Below, piece after piece: positions 7,483 through 15,449 of a DNA stretch of 18,895 bases; the first letter of the stretch is position 1, and the number at the start of each line of letters is the position of its first letter. The notes beneath the pieces are model-generated. The model worked only from the letters and a program-made list of their open reading frames with translations. It made no database searches and was not told the origin of the DNA. Source of the stretch: SLRI01 sp964576715 (GTDB taxonomy: Bacteria; Pseudomonadota; Alphaproteobacteria; Geminicoccales; Geminicoccaceae); NCBI GenBank assembly GCA_964576715.1, contig CAZNWE010000074.1, positions 1 to 18,895 of the forward strand. The letters run 5' to 3'. The position numbers were made by a program, and so were the translations under genes.

Positions 7483-7618
7483 GCGCACACTCCCCATTGC
7501 CGCGGCGACGACACCGGAGCGGTGTCGGCGGCACGCTAGCTCAGTTCCGGGCGCGCACCGTGCGTGCAGCGACCCGCCAGCCTCCCAGGCACGTTGCATC
7601 GAGCCTAGCATGACAAAC

Positions 7619-7639
7619 CAGCAACGCAACCCGTTGCTG
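7619..7639 (-). terminator. Perfect 8-bp hairpin between the antiporter and BCCT genes
   Basis: CAGCAACG (7619-7626) and CGTTGCTG (7632-7639) form a perfect stem with a 5-base loop, 66 bp after the antiporter stop. On the minus strand it is followed by GGTTTGTC, a weak U tract. It is most likely the antiporter terminator. Because it also lies upstream of the BCCT gene, it could instead be an operator. The rest of 7483-7704 shows no clear promoter. Confidence 0.45.
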
Positions 7640-7704
7640 TGCCGGGTGCCGGCAACGCCGCGGCGACCGGGCGGAGACCGGCGGGACGCGGCCGATGCGC
7701 TGCT

Positions 7705-8898
7705 TCAGCCGAGCGAGCGGCGGGTCAGCACGGGGCCGATGGTCTCGAAGACGATGGTCCCGGCGACGGCCACGGCGACCAACTCGCCGGCGGCTTCTGG
7801 GTAGCGCTCGGCCGCCAGCAGCGCCATCCCCATGGCGACCCCGGCCTGCGGCATCAGGCCGAGGCCGAGCCAGCCCGCGCCGAGCCCGTCGTCGCGGCGC
7901 AAGAGAGGCCGTGCGGCCCAGCCGCCGAGCAGCCGCGACGCCACGCGCAGCCCGCCATAGGCGAGGAGCAGGGGCAGCGCCATGGCGAGATGTTCGGGAT
8001 CGGCGGCGGCCCCGGCGGCGACGAAGAAGAGCACCAGGAACGGCCACTCGATCTGTTCGATCTCGCGAAACGAGCGCTCGTGATGCCGGGACAGGTTGGC
8101 GATTGCGACACCTGCGGTCATCCCGGCGAGCAGCGACGACACCTCGAGGATGTCGGCGAGTGCGGCGATCAGGAGGATGATCGCCAGCGCCTCCGTCTGC
8201 GTCGGCTGGCCGGGCTGCAGCCGGCCGGTGAGATAAGCCGCTGGAGCACCGATCGCGAGCCCGAGAAGCACCGACCCGCCGAGCTCCCAGCCGGCCTGCA
8301 GCAAAGCCTGCCAGCCATTGGCATCGGTGAGCCAGCCGAGTGCGGCAAGGGCGATCCCGAAGGCGATGATGCCCCAGGCATCGTCGATGGCGACGACGCC
8401 GCGCAGGATCTCGCCCCGCCGCCCGCCGCCGCCCATCTCGCTGACCACGTCGTGCACGGCGGCGGGATCGGTGGCGACCGCCATGGCGGCGAGCGGCAAG
8501 GCGATGGCTGCCGGGTAGCCGAGCCACAGGAGGCCGCCGCCGACCAGGAGCCCGCTCGCCGCGGTGATACTGAGCGACAGGCCGAGCACCGCGCGGCCGG
8601 TCCGCCGCCAGCGCTCCGTCGTCAGATCGCCGCCGAGCAGGAACGCCACCATGACGAGCGCGACGTCGAGCAACGGCTCGGTGATGCCGGCGGTGAGATC
8701 GCGGACCTCGTGGCCGGTGAGCCAGCGCACCAGGGCGGCGATCGCCACCCCGGCGAGGACGAGAACCGTGACCCGCGGCAGCCGCAGCCGGCGGGCCGCG
8801 GCATCGCAGAGAATGCTGAGAGCGAGGACGATGCCGATGGCGAGCAGCGTCGCCGTAGCGGGCGATATCGGCACGGCGGCGGGATCGAGTGACGGCAT
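7705..8898 (-). CDS. Cation:proton antiporter (CPA family, Na+/H+ exchanger fold)
   Basis: An inner-membrane antiporter of about 397 residues with some 12 helices (Na_H_Exchanger fold). Motifs are ATDPAAVHD near residue 140 (the unwound helix TDP) and VVAIDDAWG near 168-174. The Asp-Asp pair there is typical of electrogenic NapA/NhaA-like antiporters, as opposed to the Asn-Asp of many NhaP types. There is no C-terminal TrkA/RCK domain, so it is not a full Kef-type channel. The start is uncertain: ATG at 8898 or GTG at 8925. Neither has a good ribosome-binding site, and the region before 8898 adds only nine residues. It lies upstream of the BCCT/Usp cluster on the same strand, consistent with salt or pH homeostasis. 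Confidence 0.88.
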   Translation of the reverse strand: MPSLDPAAVPISPATATLLAIGIVLALSILCDAAARRLRLPRVTVLVLAGVAIAALVRWLTGHEVRDLTAGITEPLLDVALVMVAFLLGGDLTTERWRRTGRAVLGLSLSITAASGLLVGGGLLWLGYPAAIALPLAAMAVATDPAAVHDVVSEMGGGGRRGEILRGVVAIDDAWGIIAFGIALAALGWLTDANGWQALLQAGWELGGSVLLGLAIGAPAAYLTGRLQPGQPTQTEALAIILLIAALADILEVSSLLAGMTAGVAIANLSRHHERSFREIEQIEWPFLVLFFVAAGAAADPEHLAMALPLLLAYGGLRVASRLLGGWAARPLLRRDDGLGAGWLGLGLMPQAGVAMGMALLAAERYPEAAGELVAVAVAGTIVFETIGPVLTRRSLG

Positions 8899-8925
8899 GC
8901 AGAACCCGTTCGAGAGACAGACCAC

Positions 8926-9116
8926 CGAGGACGGACTTGCCGTTCGGCCGCGTGGCGACCGGGCGGCGGACTGGGCCCGATCAGGGGCAGCCGAAAGCGA
9001 CGGAAAAAGCTATCATGGTATCGCTAGTTGCTGTATAGTTTCCCTTGTTTGGAAATAAGGCAGCTTGCTGTTGTCTGCCTAGCGCCTCGATTAACGTCGC
9101 ACGAAGGAAACTGATC
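8926..9116. promoter_or_regulatory. Divergent regulatory region between the antiporter and the exported mini-protein
   Basis: About 190 bp with an AT-rich core at roughly 9003-9060 in otherwise GC-rich DNA. The core holds TATAGT (9034-9039), the inverted repeat TTTCC/GGAAA (9039-9043 and 9051-9055), and AGGCAG/CTGCCT (9058-9063 and 9075-9080), which would be a leader hairpin for the plus-strand gene. No -35/-10 pair is convincing. Confidence 0.4.
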
Positions 9117-9233
9117 ATGCGTATCATCGCTTGCGTCATCCTCGCGCTGAGCTTCGCGGCCGGTACGGTCTACGTCGTCACCCCGAACGACACCATCGCT
9201 CGCAGCTGCGTCGAAACCAACACCTGCCCCTAG
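9117..9233 (+). CDS. 38-residue exported or membrane-anchored mini-protein
   Basis: A small protein with a hydrophobic N-terminal segment (IIACVILALSFAAGTVYVV) followed by about 18 polar residues containing two cysteines (SCVETNTC, four residues between them). AAGGAA at 9104-9109 is well spaced before this ATG; the longer in-frame start at 9045 has no such site and gives an implausible Cys-rich leader. The segment could be an uncleaved signal anchor or a cleaved signal peptide, and the cysteines could form a periplasmic disulfide. It is 30 bp upstream of a large exported protein and probably cotranscribed with it. I do not recognise a family. Confidence 0.6.
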   Translation: MRIIACVILALSFAAGTVYVVTPNDTIARSCVETNTCP

Positions 9234-9263
9234 GCTAGCGGGTCCTCCGCCGGTGGTCGAGCG

Positions 9264-11861
9264 ATGCGCGCGCCGGTCCGCCCTGCTGGAGCGCGGTGGC
9301 TAGCACGGCTAAACTGGTCGGTCGCGGTGCTTTTGCACTTGGCGCTCGCCATCGCACCGGCTGGTGCCGACGAGCATGTAGAGTCGGCTGGCTGGTCGCC
9401 ACCATCGCCGGATCGTGATCTCAGCGATAAGCTCAACAAAGCCTGTGGCGAGGGGGACAGTGATACGTGCGGCGTCGAGGCGGTGCGGCGCGGCGACCAT
9501 GCGTATGTCTACCCAGCCGCAGCACCGGCGCCAATGCTGTCCTTGCAGGCGGCGTGCCTGAAGGCGCCCGATGCGCCCTTTGTCGATCGTGGCGTGGTGC
9601 GTGGCGTGCCCGCCGATTTCCAGCCGTGGCTGCAGCCGGTGCCGGCAGCAGCACTCGGTACCTGGATCGCGGCCGAAGGCGTGCTGCGCCAGCCGAATAT
9701 CAACACCATCACGTTCTGCGGCTTGCGGCTCGACGACGTCTTCCTGCTCGACTGGTCGGCAACCGAGGCCCGGGTTCGCTTCGACCTCGTCGAGTTCGCC
9801 GAAGCGGCGCGCCCGCCACTCGGCACCGTCGCATCGCGCGGCATCTTCAGCGGCGGGCTGAGCATCGATCGGAGCACCATCGCCACTGATATCCACCTCG
9901 AGGACGGCCGTTTCGGTGCCTTTGTCGAGATCGAGCGCAGCCGCTTTTCCGGCCCGCTTCGGGCAGCCAACACGCGGATCGACGGTGCGCTGCGGCTACG
10001 CGACAACGTCTTCGAGGCGGCGGTCCGCCTCGAGGCGATGGGCATCGGCGGCGACACCATTATCAGCGGCAACGATTTTCCGACCCGCGTTGCCGAGCAA
10101 CCCCGCGAGCCCGATGGCACGAGCTTCAGCGTCGTTCGGCTGCGCGAGCTGCGGCTCGGCGGCGTGCTGGAGTTCGTCGACAACAAGTTCGTTCCCGGCG
10201 AATCGCCAGCCATGAGCCCCGGCCGAGCGCGCGCCCGCTCACTCTATATTCAAAAGAGCACGATCCAGGACAACGATGTGACGGTCCGTGGCAATGTCTT
10301 TGCCGGCCGCGTCTACCTGATCGAGCTGGAGGGAAAAAAGGTCACGGTCTCGCAGAACGTGTTCGACGAGCTCTTCGAGCTCAGTTCCAGCAATGTCTAC
10401 AGCTTTCGCAGCTTTGCCAACCAGTATCTGGGCCCGTTCAGCATCACCAACAACCGCCTCGATACGTCGCTGATCATCGACGGCGACAGCTTCGACCGCA
10501 ACGCGACCCGGCTGCTCGATGTGCGCAGCAATCGCGTCGGGCACGACCTGCGCTTCTCGCCGCGGTCCTGGCCGGCCACAGACTCGACGGTCGACTTCAG
10601 CTTCAACCAGATCGTCGGCCCGTTCAGCTTCTTCTGGCCGGTCAACGATGCCGAGAAACCCCGCGTGGTCGACTGCGAGACGAGTGCGCTGCCGCGACGC
10701 TGGCAGGGCACCATCAACTTTCTCGGCACCACGGTCGAGACGGCGATGCGACTGGTCGAAAGCTGCGCCGATCCGCGTTTTACTCAGCTGCAGGAGTTCA
10801 CCGCACCCGTCGAGTCCTCGCAGAACGGCGGTGGTGATCCATTACCGTCCCGATCGGCGACGAACAGCCATTGCCCGAGCGGGGGCAGCGAGCCCGCGAC
10901 CGAACTCGATCTGACGCTGGTCGAGGTCGGCGTGCTGCAGCTCGATCTCGCCCCGCATTGCCAGTATGCCTGGCGCGGCCAGGGCCTCACCTTTCGCTAC
11001 TTCGGCGCGCCCTTCAGCAGTGATATCTACGTGGTGAACGGCAACAGCTCGCTCGTCGGCTACGATGAGGAACGGGCGATCGGGCACCTGATCGCCTGGC
11101 TGGACGACGTCCAGGGGCCGGCGTCCGAAATCTATTTCTTCGTCTCCGACTATCTGCGCAGTCGCGGCCTGTTGAACGAGAGCCGGGACTGGTTGGAGAA
11201 CGCCAAGCGCGCGATCTACCAGCCGCAGGCCGACGAGCCGTTGTTGCAGCGTCTGGCCGACGGGGTCGTCTACGCGGCGCTTTGGCCGGCCGGCTTCGGC
11301 GCCAAACCCGAGCGCGTCATCTGGTGCATGGTGGTGCTCTGGCTCGTCGGCTACGGCGTCTACACGCTGCACTATCGCGGCTGGATCAACGGTGCCGGCG
11401 TCTTCTGGCATCGCCTGCGCCACCCCGCACCTGCCGACATCTACCGCCTGCCCGACCGGGATGCGCCGGCAGGGGACGGGCTGGCTGAAGGGCCGATGGC
11501 CCCGCCCGCCGCGCCTTCGATCTTCGTCGAGCCCGGCCGCGTCGTCGCGGCCGGATGGGCGGCGCTGCGCGACTATCGGCAGGCCTGGGAACGGGAGCGC
11601 CGGGATCTCGCCAGCGCCGCGCCGGCGCTCGACGGCAACCGCACCAACAAGCTCGGCTTCGTCACGACCTCGGCTGATCGGACCGCCCGCCGCTTCTCGC
11701 TCTGGTCCTACTCCCTCGATGTCACCCTGCCGATCGTGCCGCTCGGCCGCTTTGGCACCTACAGCGCCGACAACGCCCTGGTTCGCGGCTTCAGCTACCT
11801 TCACCACATTCTCGGCTGGTGGCTGGGTGCCCTGTTCATCGGTGCGCTGACCATCCTCTGA
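9264..11861 (+). CDS. Large exported protein with beta-helix-like ectodomain and C-terminal membrane helices
   Basis: An 865-residue protein of unknown function. The N-terminus is basic, then hydrophobic, ending in APAGADE, a likely signal peptide cut near residue 35. Residues of about 180-460 repeat an Asn-x-(Phe/Leu/Val/Ile) turn every 20-30 residues (RDNVF, SGNDF, VDNKF, RGNVF, SQNVF, FANQYL, TNNRL, RSNRV, SFNQI) followed by short hydrophobic strands. That looks like a right-handed beta-helix or pentapeptide-like solenoid. A membrane helix lies at about 685-704 (VIWCMVVLWLVGYGVYTLHY). A last helix ends in LGWWLGALFIGALTIL, preceded by YSLDVTLPIVPLGRFG. That C-terminal layout (SLD-LP-LG, then a closing helix) occurs in other membrane-anchored pentapeptide-repeat proteins. 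A wall-side or envelope binding role is inference only. GGTGG precedes the ATG. Confidence 0.75.
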   Translation: MRAPVRPAGARWLARLNWSVAVLLHLALAIAPAGADEHVESAGWSPPSPDRDLSDKLNKACGEGDSDTCGVEAVRRGDHAYVYPAAAPAPMLSLQAACLKAPDAPFVDRGVVRGVPADFQPWLQPVPAAALGTWIAAEGVLRQPNINTITFCGLRLDDVFLLDWSATEARVRFDLVEFAEAARPPLGTVASRGIFSGGLSIDRSTIATDIHLEDGRFGAFVEIERSRFSGPLRAANTRIDGALRLRDNVFEAAVRLEAMGIGGDTIISGNDFPTRVAEQPREPDGTSFSVVRLRELRLGGVLEFVDNKFVPGESPAMSPGRARARSLYIQKSTIQDNDVTVRGNVFAGRVYLIELEGKKVTVSQNVFDELFELSSSNVYSFRSFANQYLGPFSITNNRLDTSLIIDGDSFDRNATRLLDVRSNRVGHDLRFSPRSWPATDSTVDFSFNQIVGPFSFFWPVNDAEKPRVVDCETSALPRRWQGTINFLGTTVETAMRLVESCADPRFTQLQEFTAPVESSQNGGGDPLPSRSATNSHCPSGGSEPATELDLTLVEVGVLQLDLAPHCQYAWRGQGLTFRYFGAPFSSDIYVVNGNSSLVGYDEERAIGHLIAWLDDVQGPASEIYFFVSDYLRSRGLLNESRDWLENAKRAIYQPQADEPLLQRLADGVVYAALWPAGFGAKPERVIWCMVVLWLVGYGVYTLHYRGWINGAGVFWHRLRHPAPADIYRLPDRDAPAGDGLAEGPMAPPAAPSIFVEPGRVVAAGWAALRDYRQAWERERRDLASAAPALDGNRTNKLGFVTTSADRTARRFSLWSYSLDVTLPIVPLGRFGTYSADNALVRGFSYLHHILGWWLGALFIGALTIL

Positions 11862-11927
11862 CCCGGCCCATTGACCTCGGCAGCACCACCGCCGACCTTG
11901 AGGCCACTGGCAAGGGAGGCAGTGCAC

Positions 11928-13058
11928 ATGGTCGAGCTGTTCGGGCAATCCTTCAGCCGCCGCGACGCGGCGCGCCATCTCGGCGACTGGTCGCAGGCAT
12001 TCGGCATCGACCTCGTCGTCTACGACGACGGGCCGGAGCGCGGTGGGCGCGCCCTTCGCCTGCGCAGCGGTGGCGGGCTCGAGGCCGAGATCCTGGTCGA
12101 CCGGGCCATGGACGTCGGGGCGATGAGCCTGTTCGGGGTACCCCTGGGCTGGCGCTCCGGCAACGGCTTCCGGCATCCGTGGCTGCACGAGCACGACGCC
12201 GAGGCCGGGCTCGGCTGGCTGCGCTCGTTCTCCGGGCTGATGAACACCTGCGGCCTCGACCACATCATGGGCATGGCCGAGGAGACGGCCGAGCACTTCA
12301 ACTACCCCTACCGGCCCGCGGTCAGCCACGGCATCCACGGCCGCGTCGCCTTCACCCCGGCCAGGCTCGAGGGATACGGGGCGCGCTGGGACGGCGATGC
12401 CTGCACGCTCTGGGCCGAGGGCCGGATCCGCCAGGTCACCATGTTCGGCGAGAACCTGGAGCTGCATCGGCGGATCGAGGCTCCGGTCGGCGGGGCCGGC
12501 CTCGAGATCCGCGACCGGGTGACCAATCTGGGCTTTCGCACCACGCCGCATGCCATGCTCTACCACGTCAATCTCGGCTGGCCCGTGGTCGCCGCCGAGA
12601 CCCGGCTGGTGATGCCGCTGGAGCGGACGGTGTTTCACGCCCACGACCCGCACAGTTCGCAGATTGGACCGGTCGAGCAGGCACCGCCGCAGGCCGGTTT
12701 CCGCGAGCAGGTCTACGAGCACGCCCTGTGCCCTGCCGCAGACGGCAGCAGCACGGTGCTGCTGGTCAACCCGAGCTTCGCCGGCCTGCCCGGCACCACC
12801 GGGCTCGGTTTTCGACTGACCTATGACGCCAAGGCGATGCCCGCTTTCTACCAGTGGCAAAATTTGCACGAAGGCGACTATGTCATAGGTTTAGAGCCGG
12901 CGACCTGCCACGCCGGCAGCCGCGAGGACTGGAAGAAGCGGGGCGAGATGATCTGGCTCGAGCATGGCCAAGGGCGTGACTATCGGCTCGGCTTCGCGGC
13001 CCTCGTCGGCACCGAGGCCCTGGACACCGCGACGCGGCGCCTCGATGCCCGCGACTGA
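11928..13058 (+). CDS. DUF4432 family protein (aldose 1-epimerase-like fold)
   Basis: A 376-residue protein of the galactose mutarotase-like superfamily, DUF4432 group. Visible marks are AEILVDRAMDVGAMSLFGVP, SGLMNTCGLDHIMG, SHGIHGRVAFTPA and YHVNLGWPVV. The His residues in the last two strings are where sugar mutarotases place catalytic and substrate-binding residues. The substrate is unknown, but members are usually found with carbohydrate metabolism genes. The ATG at 11928 follows AAGGGAGG (11912-11919) with eight bases between them. The upstream TTG at 11871 has no such support. It is probably cotranscribed with the two lipid-type genes downstream, overlapping the next one by 14 bases. 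It begins 66 bp after the beta-helix gene, so it may share that transcript too. Confidence 0.85.
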   Translation: MVELFGQSFSRRDAARHLGDWSQAFGIDLVVYDDGPERGGRALRLRSGGGLEAEILVDRAMDVGAMSLFGVPLGWRSGNGFRHPWLHEHDAEAGLGWLRSFSGLMNTCGLDHIMGMAEETAEHFNYPYRPAVSHGIHGRVAFTPARLEGYGARWDGDACTLWAEGRIRQVTMFGENLELHRRIEAPVGGAGLEIRDRVTNLGFRTTPHAMLYHVNLGWPVVAAETRLVMPLERTVFHAHDPHSSQIGPVEQAPPQAGFREQVYEHALCPAADGSSTVLLVNPSFAGLPGTTGLGFRLTYDAKAMPAFYQWQNLHEGDYVIGLEPATCHAGSREDWKKRGEMIWLEHGQGRDYRLGFAALVGTEALDTATRRLDARD

Positions 13059-14652
13059 GACCGGCATCCTCGCGACCGCTGGCACGCATTGGCGGATCGC
13101 CACGGCCGACCGGGTGGCGCTCCTGGTCGATGGCGCCGCCTATTTCGACGCGCTTGCCGCCGCCATCGAACGGGCGCGGCGATCGATCACCATCGTCGGC
13201 TGGGATATCCGCTCGGACCTGCGGCTCGAGCCCGGGCGCTCGCGCGAGACCCTGGCCGAACGCCTCGTCCGGCTGCTCGACGCCACGCCGGCGCTCGAGG
13301 TGCGCCTGCTCATCTGGGACTGGATCATCGCCTACAGCCTCGACCGCGAGTTCCTGCCGCAGTGGCAGATGGCGCCGCTGCACGACCGGCTGAGCTTCGT
13401 CCTCGACGATGCGCTGCCGGTCGGTGCCGCGCAGCACGAGAAGGTGGTGGTGATCGACGGCGACCTCGCCTTTGTCGGCGGCCTCGATCTCGCGGACGGT
13501 CGCTGGGATACGCCCGATCACGATCCGGCCAGCGCCATCCGGGCGCTCGCCGACACCGGCAAGCCGCGGTTGCCCTTCCACGACATGATGCTGGTGGTCG
13601 ACGGCGCCGCGGCGATGGCGGTGACCGAGCTCGTCGAGCGGCGCTGGCAACGCGCCACCGACCAGGAGCTGGCGCTGCGCCCCGAGACTGCCGGCGAGGC
13701 GGCGGCATGGCCGCCGAACGTCGAGCCGCAGGTCCAGGACGTCGCCATCGCCATCGCCCGGACCCGGCCCGCCTATGCCGGCATGGCGCAGACGCGGGAG
13801 ATCGAGGCGCTCTACCACGCCGCGATCAAGAGCGCGGAGCGTTTGATCTACATCGAGAACCAGTACCTCACGGTGCGCTCGATCGCCCGCACCCTGGCCG
13901 CGCGACTGCGTGACCGGCCGGCCCTCGAGCTGGTGATCATCACCCCGGACAAATGCGAGGGCGCGCTCGAGACCGCGGTCATGGACCGGGGCCGCGCCGC
14001 CTTCGTCGCGGTGCTCGAGCAGGCGGCGCCGGACCGGCTGGCGGTGTTGACACCGTTCAGCCGGGGCGTCGGGATCCACGTCCACGCCAAGCTGATGATC
14101 GTCGATGATCGCTTCTTCACCTTGGGCAGCGCCAACCTCGCCAATCGCTCGCTGGGGGTGGACAGCGAGATCAATCTCGTTATCGAGCGGGACGGCGTCG
14201 ATCCGACGATCCGAGGCTGGCGCCAGCGCCTCCTGGCCGAACATCTGGGGGCGGCGCTTGAGACGCTGGCCGCCACCGAAGCGAAGGAAGGCTCGATCAT
14301 CAACACCATCGCCACCCTCAACGATCCCGATGCTGCCCGGCATTGCCGGCGCTTGGTGCTCGAGCGCCAATCGCTGCCGGAGCCGCTCGAGGAGATGGCC
14401 GATCTCGCCGACCCGCCGGAGCCGATCATTCCGGATCAGCTGTTCGGGCCGGCGCTGCCGCTGCGCCAGCGGCGCCGCCTGCGGCGTGGGCTCGGCCGGG
14501 CCGCCGGGCTCGCCGGCCTTGCCCTCCTGGCCCTCGGCTGGCCGGGCTTGGCCGCCCCGCCGCTGCCGCCGTGGCCCAGTCTGACCGCCGCCATCGTGTT
14601 GCTCGGGCTGTGGATCGTCGCCGAGCGGCTGTGGCGGCCGAAGCCGGCATGA
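13045..14652 (+). CDS. Phospholipase D-like protein, cardiolipin synthase (ClsB/YbhO) type
   Basis: A 535-residue protein with two HKD motifs. The first is H131-E-K133-VVVI-D138 followed by GGLDLADGRWD; the second is H347-A-K349-LMIV-D354 followed by GSANLANRSLGVDSEIN. Both are intact, so transphosphatidylase or phosphodiesterase activity is expected. The N-terminus has no membrane helices, unlike ClsA. Instead there is a C-terminal hydrophobic hairpin at about 480-530 (AAGLAGLALLALGWPGLAA and AAIVLLGLWIVAERLW), which should anchor it to the membrane. That tail stands where related proteins carry a longer VTT (SNARE-associated) domain, so it may be a shortened version. ATG at 13045 overlaps the DUF4432 stop by 14 bases; an in-frame ATG at 12964 would add an atypical leader. 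Next to an EEP gene it mirrors E. coli clsB-ybhP. Confidence 0.88.
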   Translation: MPATETGILATAGTHWRIATADRVALLVDGAAYFDALAAAIERARRSITIVGWDIRSDLRLEPGRSRETLAERLVRLLDATPALEVRLLIWDWIIAYSLDREFLPQWQMAPLHDRLSFVLDDALPVGAAQHEKVVVIDGDLAFVGGLDLADGRWDTPDHDPASAIRALADTGKPRLPFHDMMLVVDGAAAMAVTELVERRWQRATDQELALRPETAGEAAAWPPNVEPQVQDVAIAIARTRPAYAGMAQTREIEALYHAAIKSAERLIYIENQYLTVRSIARTLAARLRDRPALELVIITPDKCEGALETAVMDRGRAAFVAVLEQAAPDRLAVLTPFSRGVGIHVHAKLMIVDDRFFTLGSANLANRSLGVDSEINLVIERDGVDPTIRGWRQRLLAEHLGAALETLAATEAKEGSIINTIATLNDPDAARHCRRLVLERQSLPEPLEEMADLADPPEPIIPDQLFGPALPLRQRRRLRRGLGRAAGLAGLALLALGWPGLAAPPLPPWPSLTAAIVLLGLWIVAERLWRPKPA

Positions 14653-15449
14653 TGCGGGTCGCCACCTACAACATTCACAGCTGCGTCGGCGTCGACCGGC
14701 GGCGCAAGCCCGACCGGATCGCCGAGGTGCTGCGCGGTCTCGAGGCTGATGTCATCGGCCTGCAGGAGGTCGAGGGGCGGCGGAGCCGCAGCCGAATCGA
14801 CCAGGCCCAGCACCTCGCGGCGAGGCTCGGGCTCAACCTCGTCGAGGGCCCCCTATTGCTCGAGGGCAAGGGCAGCTATGGCAATGCGCTCCTCACCCCG
14901 CACCGGGTGCTCGCGGTCGAGCGCCGGGTGTTCGAGCGGCCGGGCAGCCAGACCCGGGGCCTGATCGACGTCTGGCTCGACGTTTCCGCCCTCGGCCCGG
15001 CCTTCGCCGTCGCCCCGCTTCGGGTGATCGTCACCCATCTCGAGGTGCGCGATCATCGCATCCGCTCGACCCAGCTGCGCGAGCTCAAGCACCTGATCGA
15101 CGACGGCCCGCCCGGGCCGACGGTGCTGCTGGGCGACCTCAACGAATGGTGGAATCGGCGCCTGGCACTCCGCGCACTCGACCGCAGCGCGCCGTTCCTG
15201 CATTCGCCGGCCACCTTCCCGGCCCGGCTGCCGCTGCTGCGGCTCGACCGCATCGCCGTGCGCGGCCTCAGATCCACCGACCACGACAACCGCGCCCACC
15301 GCGTCGAGACGCGGCTGACCCGGATCGCCTCCGACCACTTGCCGCTCCTGGCCGATCTGGTACCGCAGCGGCCGGGCGTCGCCGCGGCGAAAGACGATCA
15401 GGCGACGGTGAGCTCTTCTTGCGCCTCGATGCCGTTGGTCCGGCAATAG
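14649..15449 (+). CDS. Endonuclease/exonuclease/phosphatase (EEP) family protein, YbhP-like
   Basis: A 266-residue metal-dependent phosphoesterase. Catalytic residues visible are N8 (TYNIH), E40 (LQEVEG), D163 and N165 (GDLNEW), and D229-H230 (SDHLPL). It begins with ATGATG, and its first ATG overlaps the phospholipase D stop in ATGA (14649-14652), so the two are translationally coupled. The pairing with a ClsB-like enzyme suggests a role in phospholipid head-group or lipid turnover rather than DNA repair, but the substrate is not known. The catalytic domain ends near residue 245. The last 20 or so residues are a nonconserved tail that reads through the 3' end of the convergent CinA-like gene. 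Confidence 0.88.
   Translation: MMRVATYNIHSCVGVDRRRKPDRIAEVLRGLEADVIGLQEVEGRRSRSRIDQAQHLAARLGLNLVEGPLLLEGKGSYGNALLTPHRVLAVERRVFERPGSQTRGLIDVWLDVSALGPAFAVAPLRVIVTHLEVRDHRIRSTQLRELKHLIDDGPPGPTVLLGDLNEWWNRRLALRALDRSAPFLHSPATFPARLPLLRLDRIAVRGLRSTDHDNRAHRVETRLTRIASDHLPLLADLVPQRPGVAAAKDDQATVSSSCASMPLVRQ

Noticed and set aside
6469..7539. 356-codon plus-strand frame opposite the BCCT gene
   Set aside because: Highly charged, low-complexity shadow of a twelve-helix carrier.
7483..7629. Longer N-terminus of the BCCT carrier starting at 7629
   Set aside because: The added residues are unlike family N-termini and overlap the hairpin; a good GGGGAG site marks the start at 7482.
10842..12869. 675-codon minus-strand open frame across the beta-helix and DUF4432 genes
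   Set aside because: It spans two plus-strand genes that have real domains and ribosome-binding sites; its translation has no recognisable fold.
12883..14370. 495-codon minus-strand open frame opposite the phospholipase D gene
   Set aside because: Antisense of an enzyme with both HKD motifs intact; no start signal or family.
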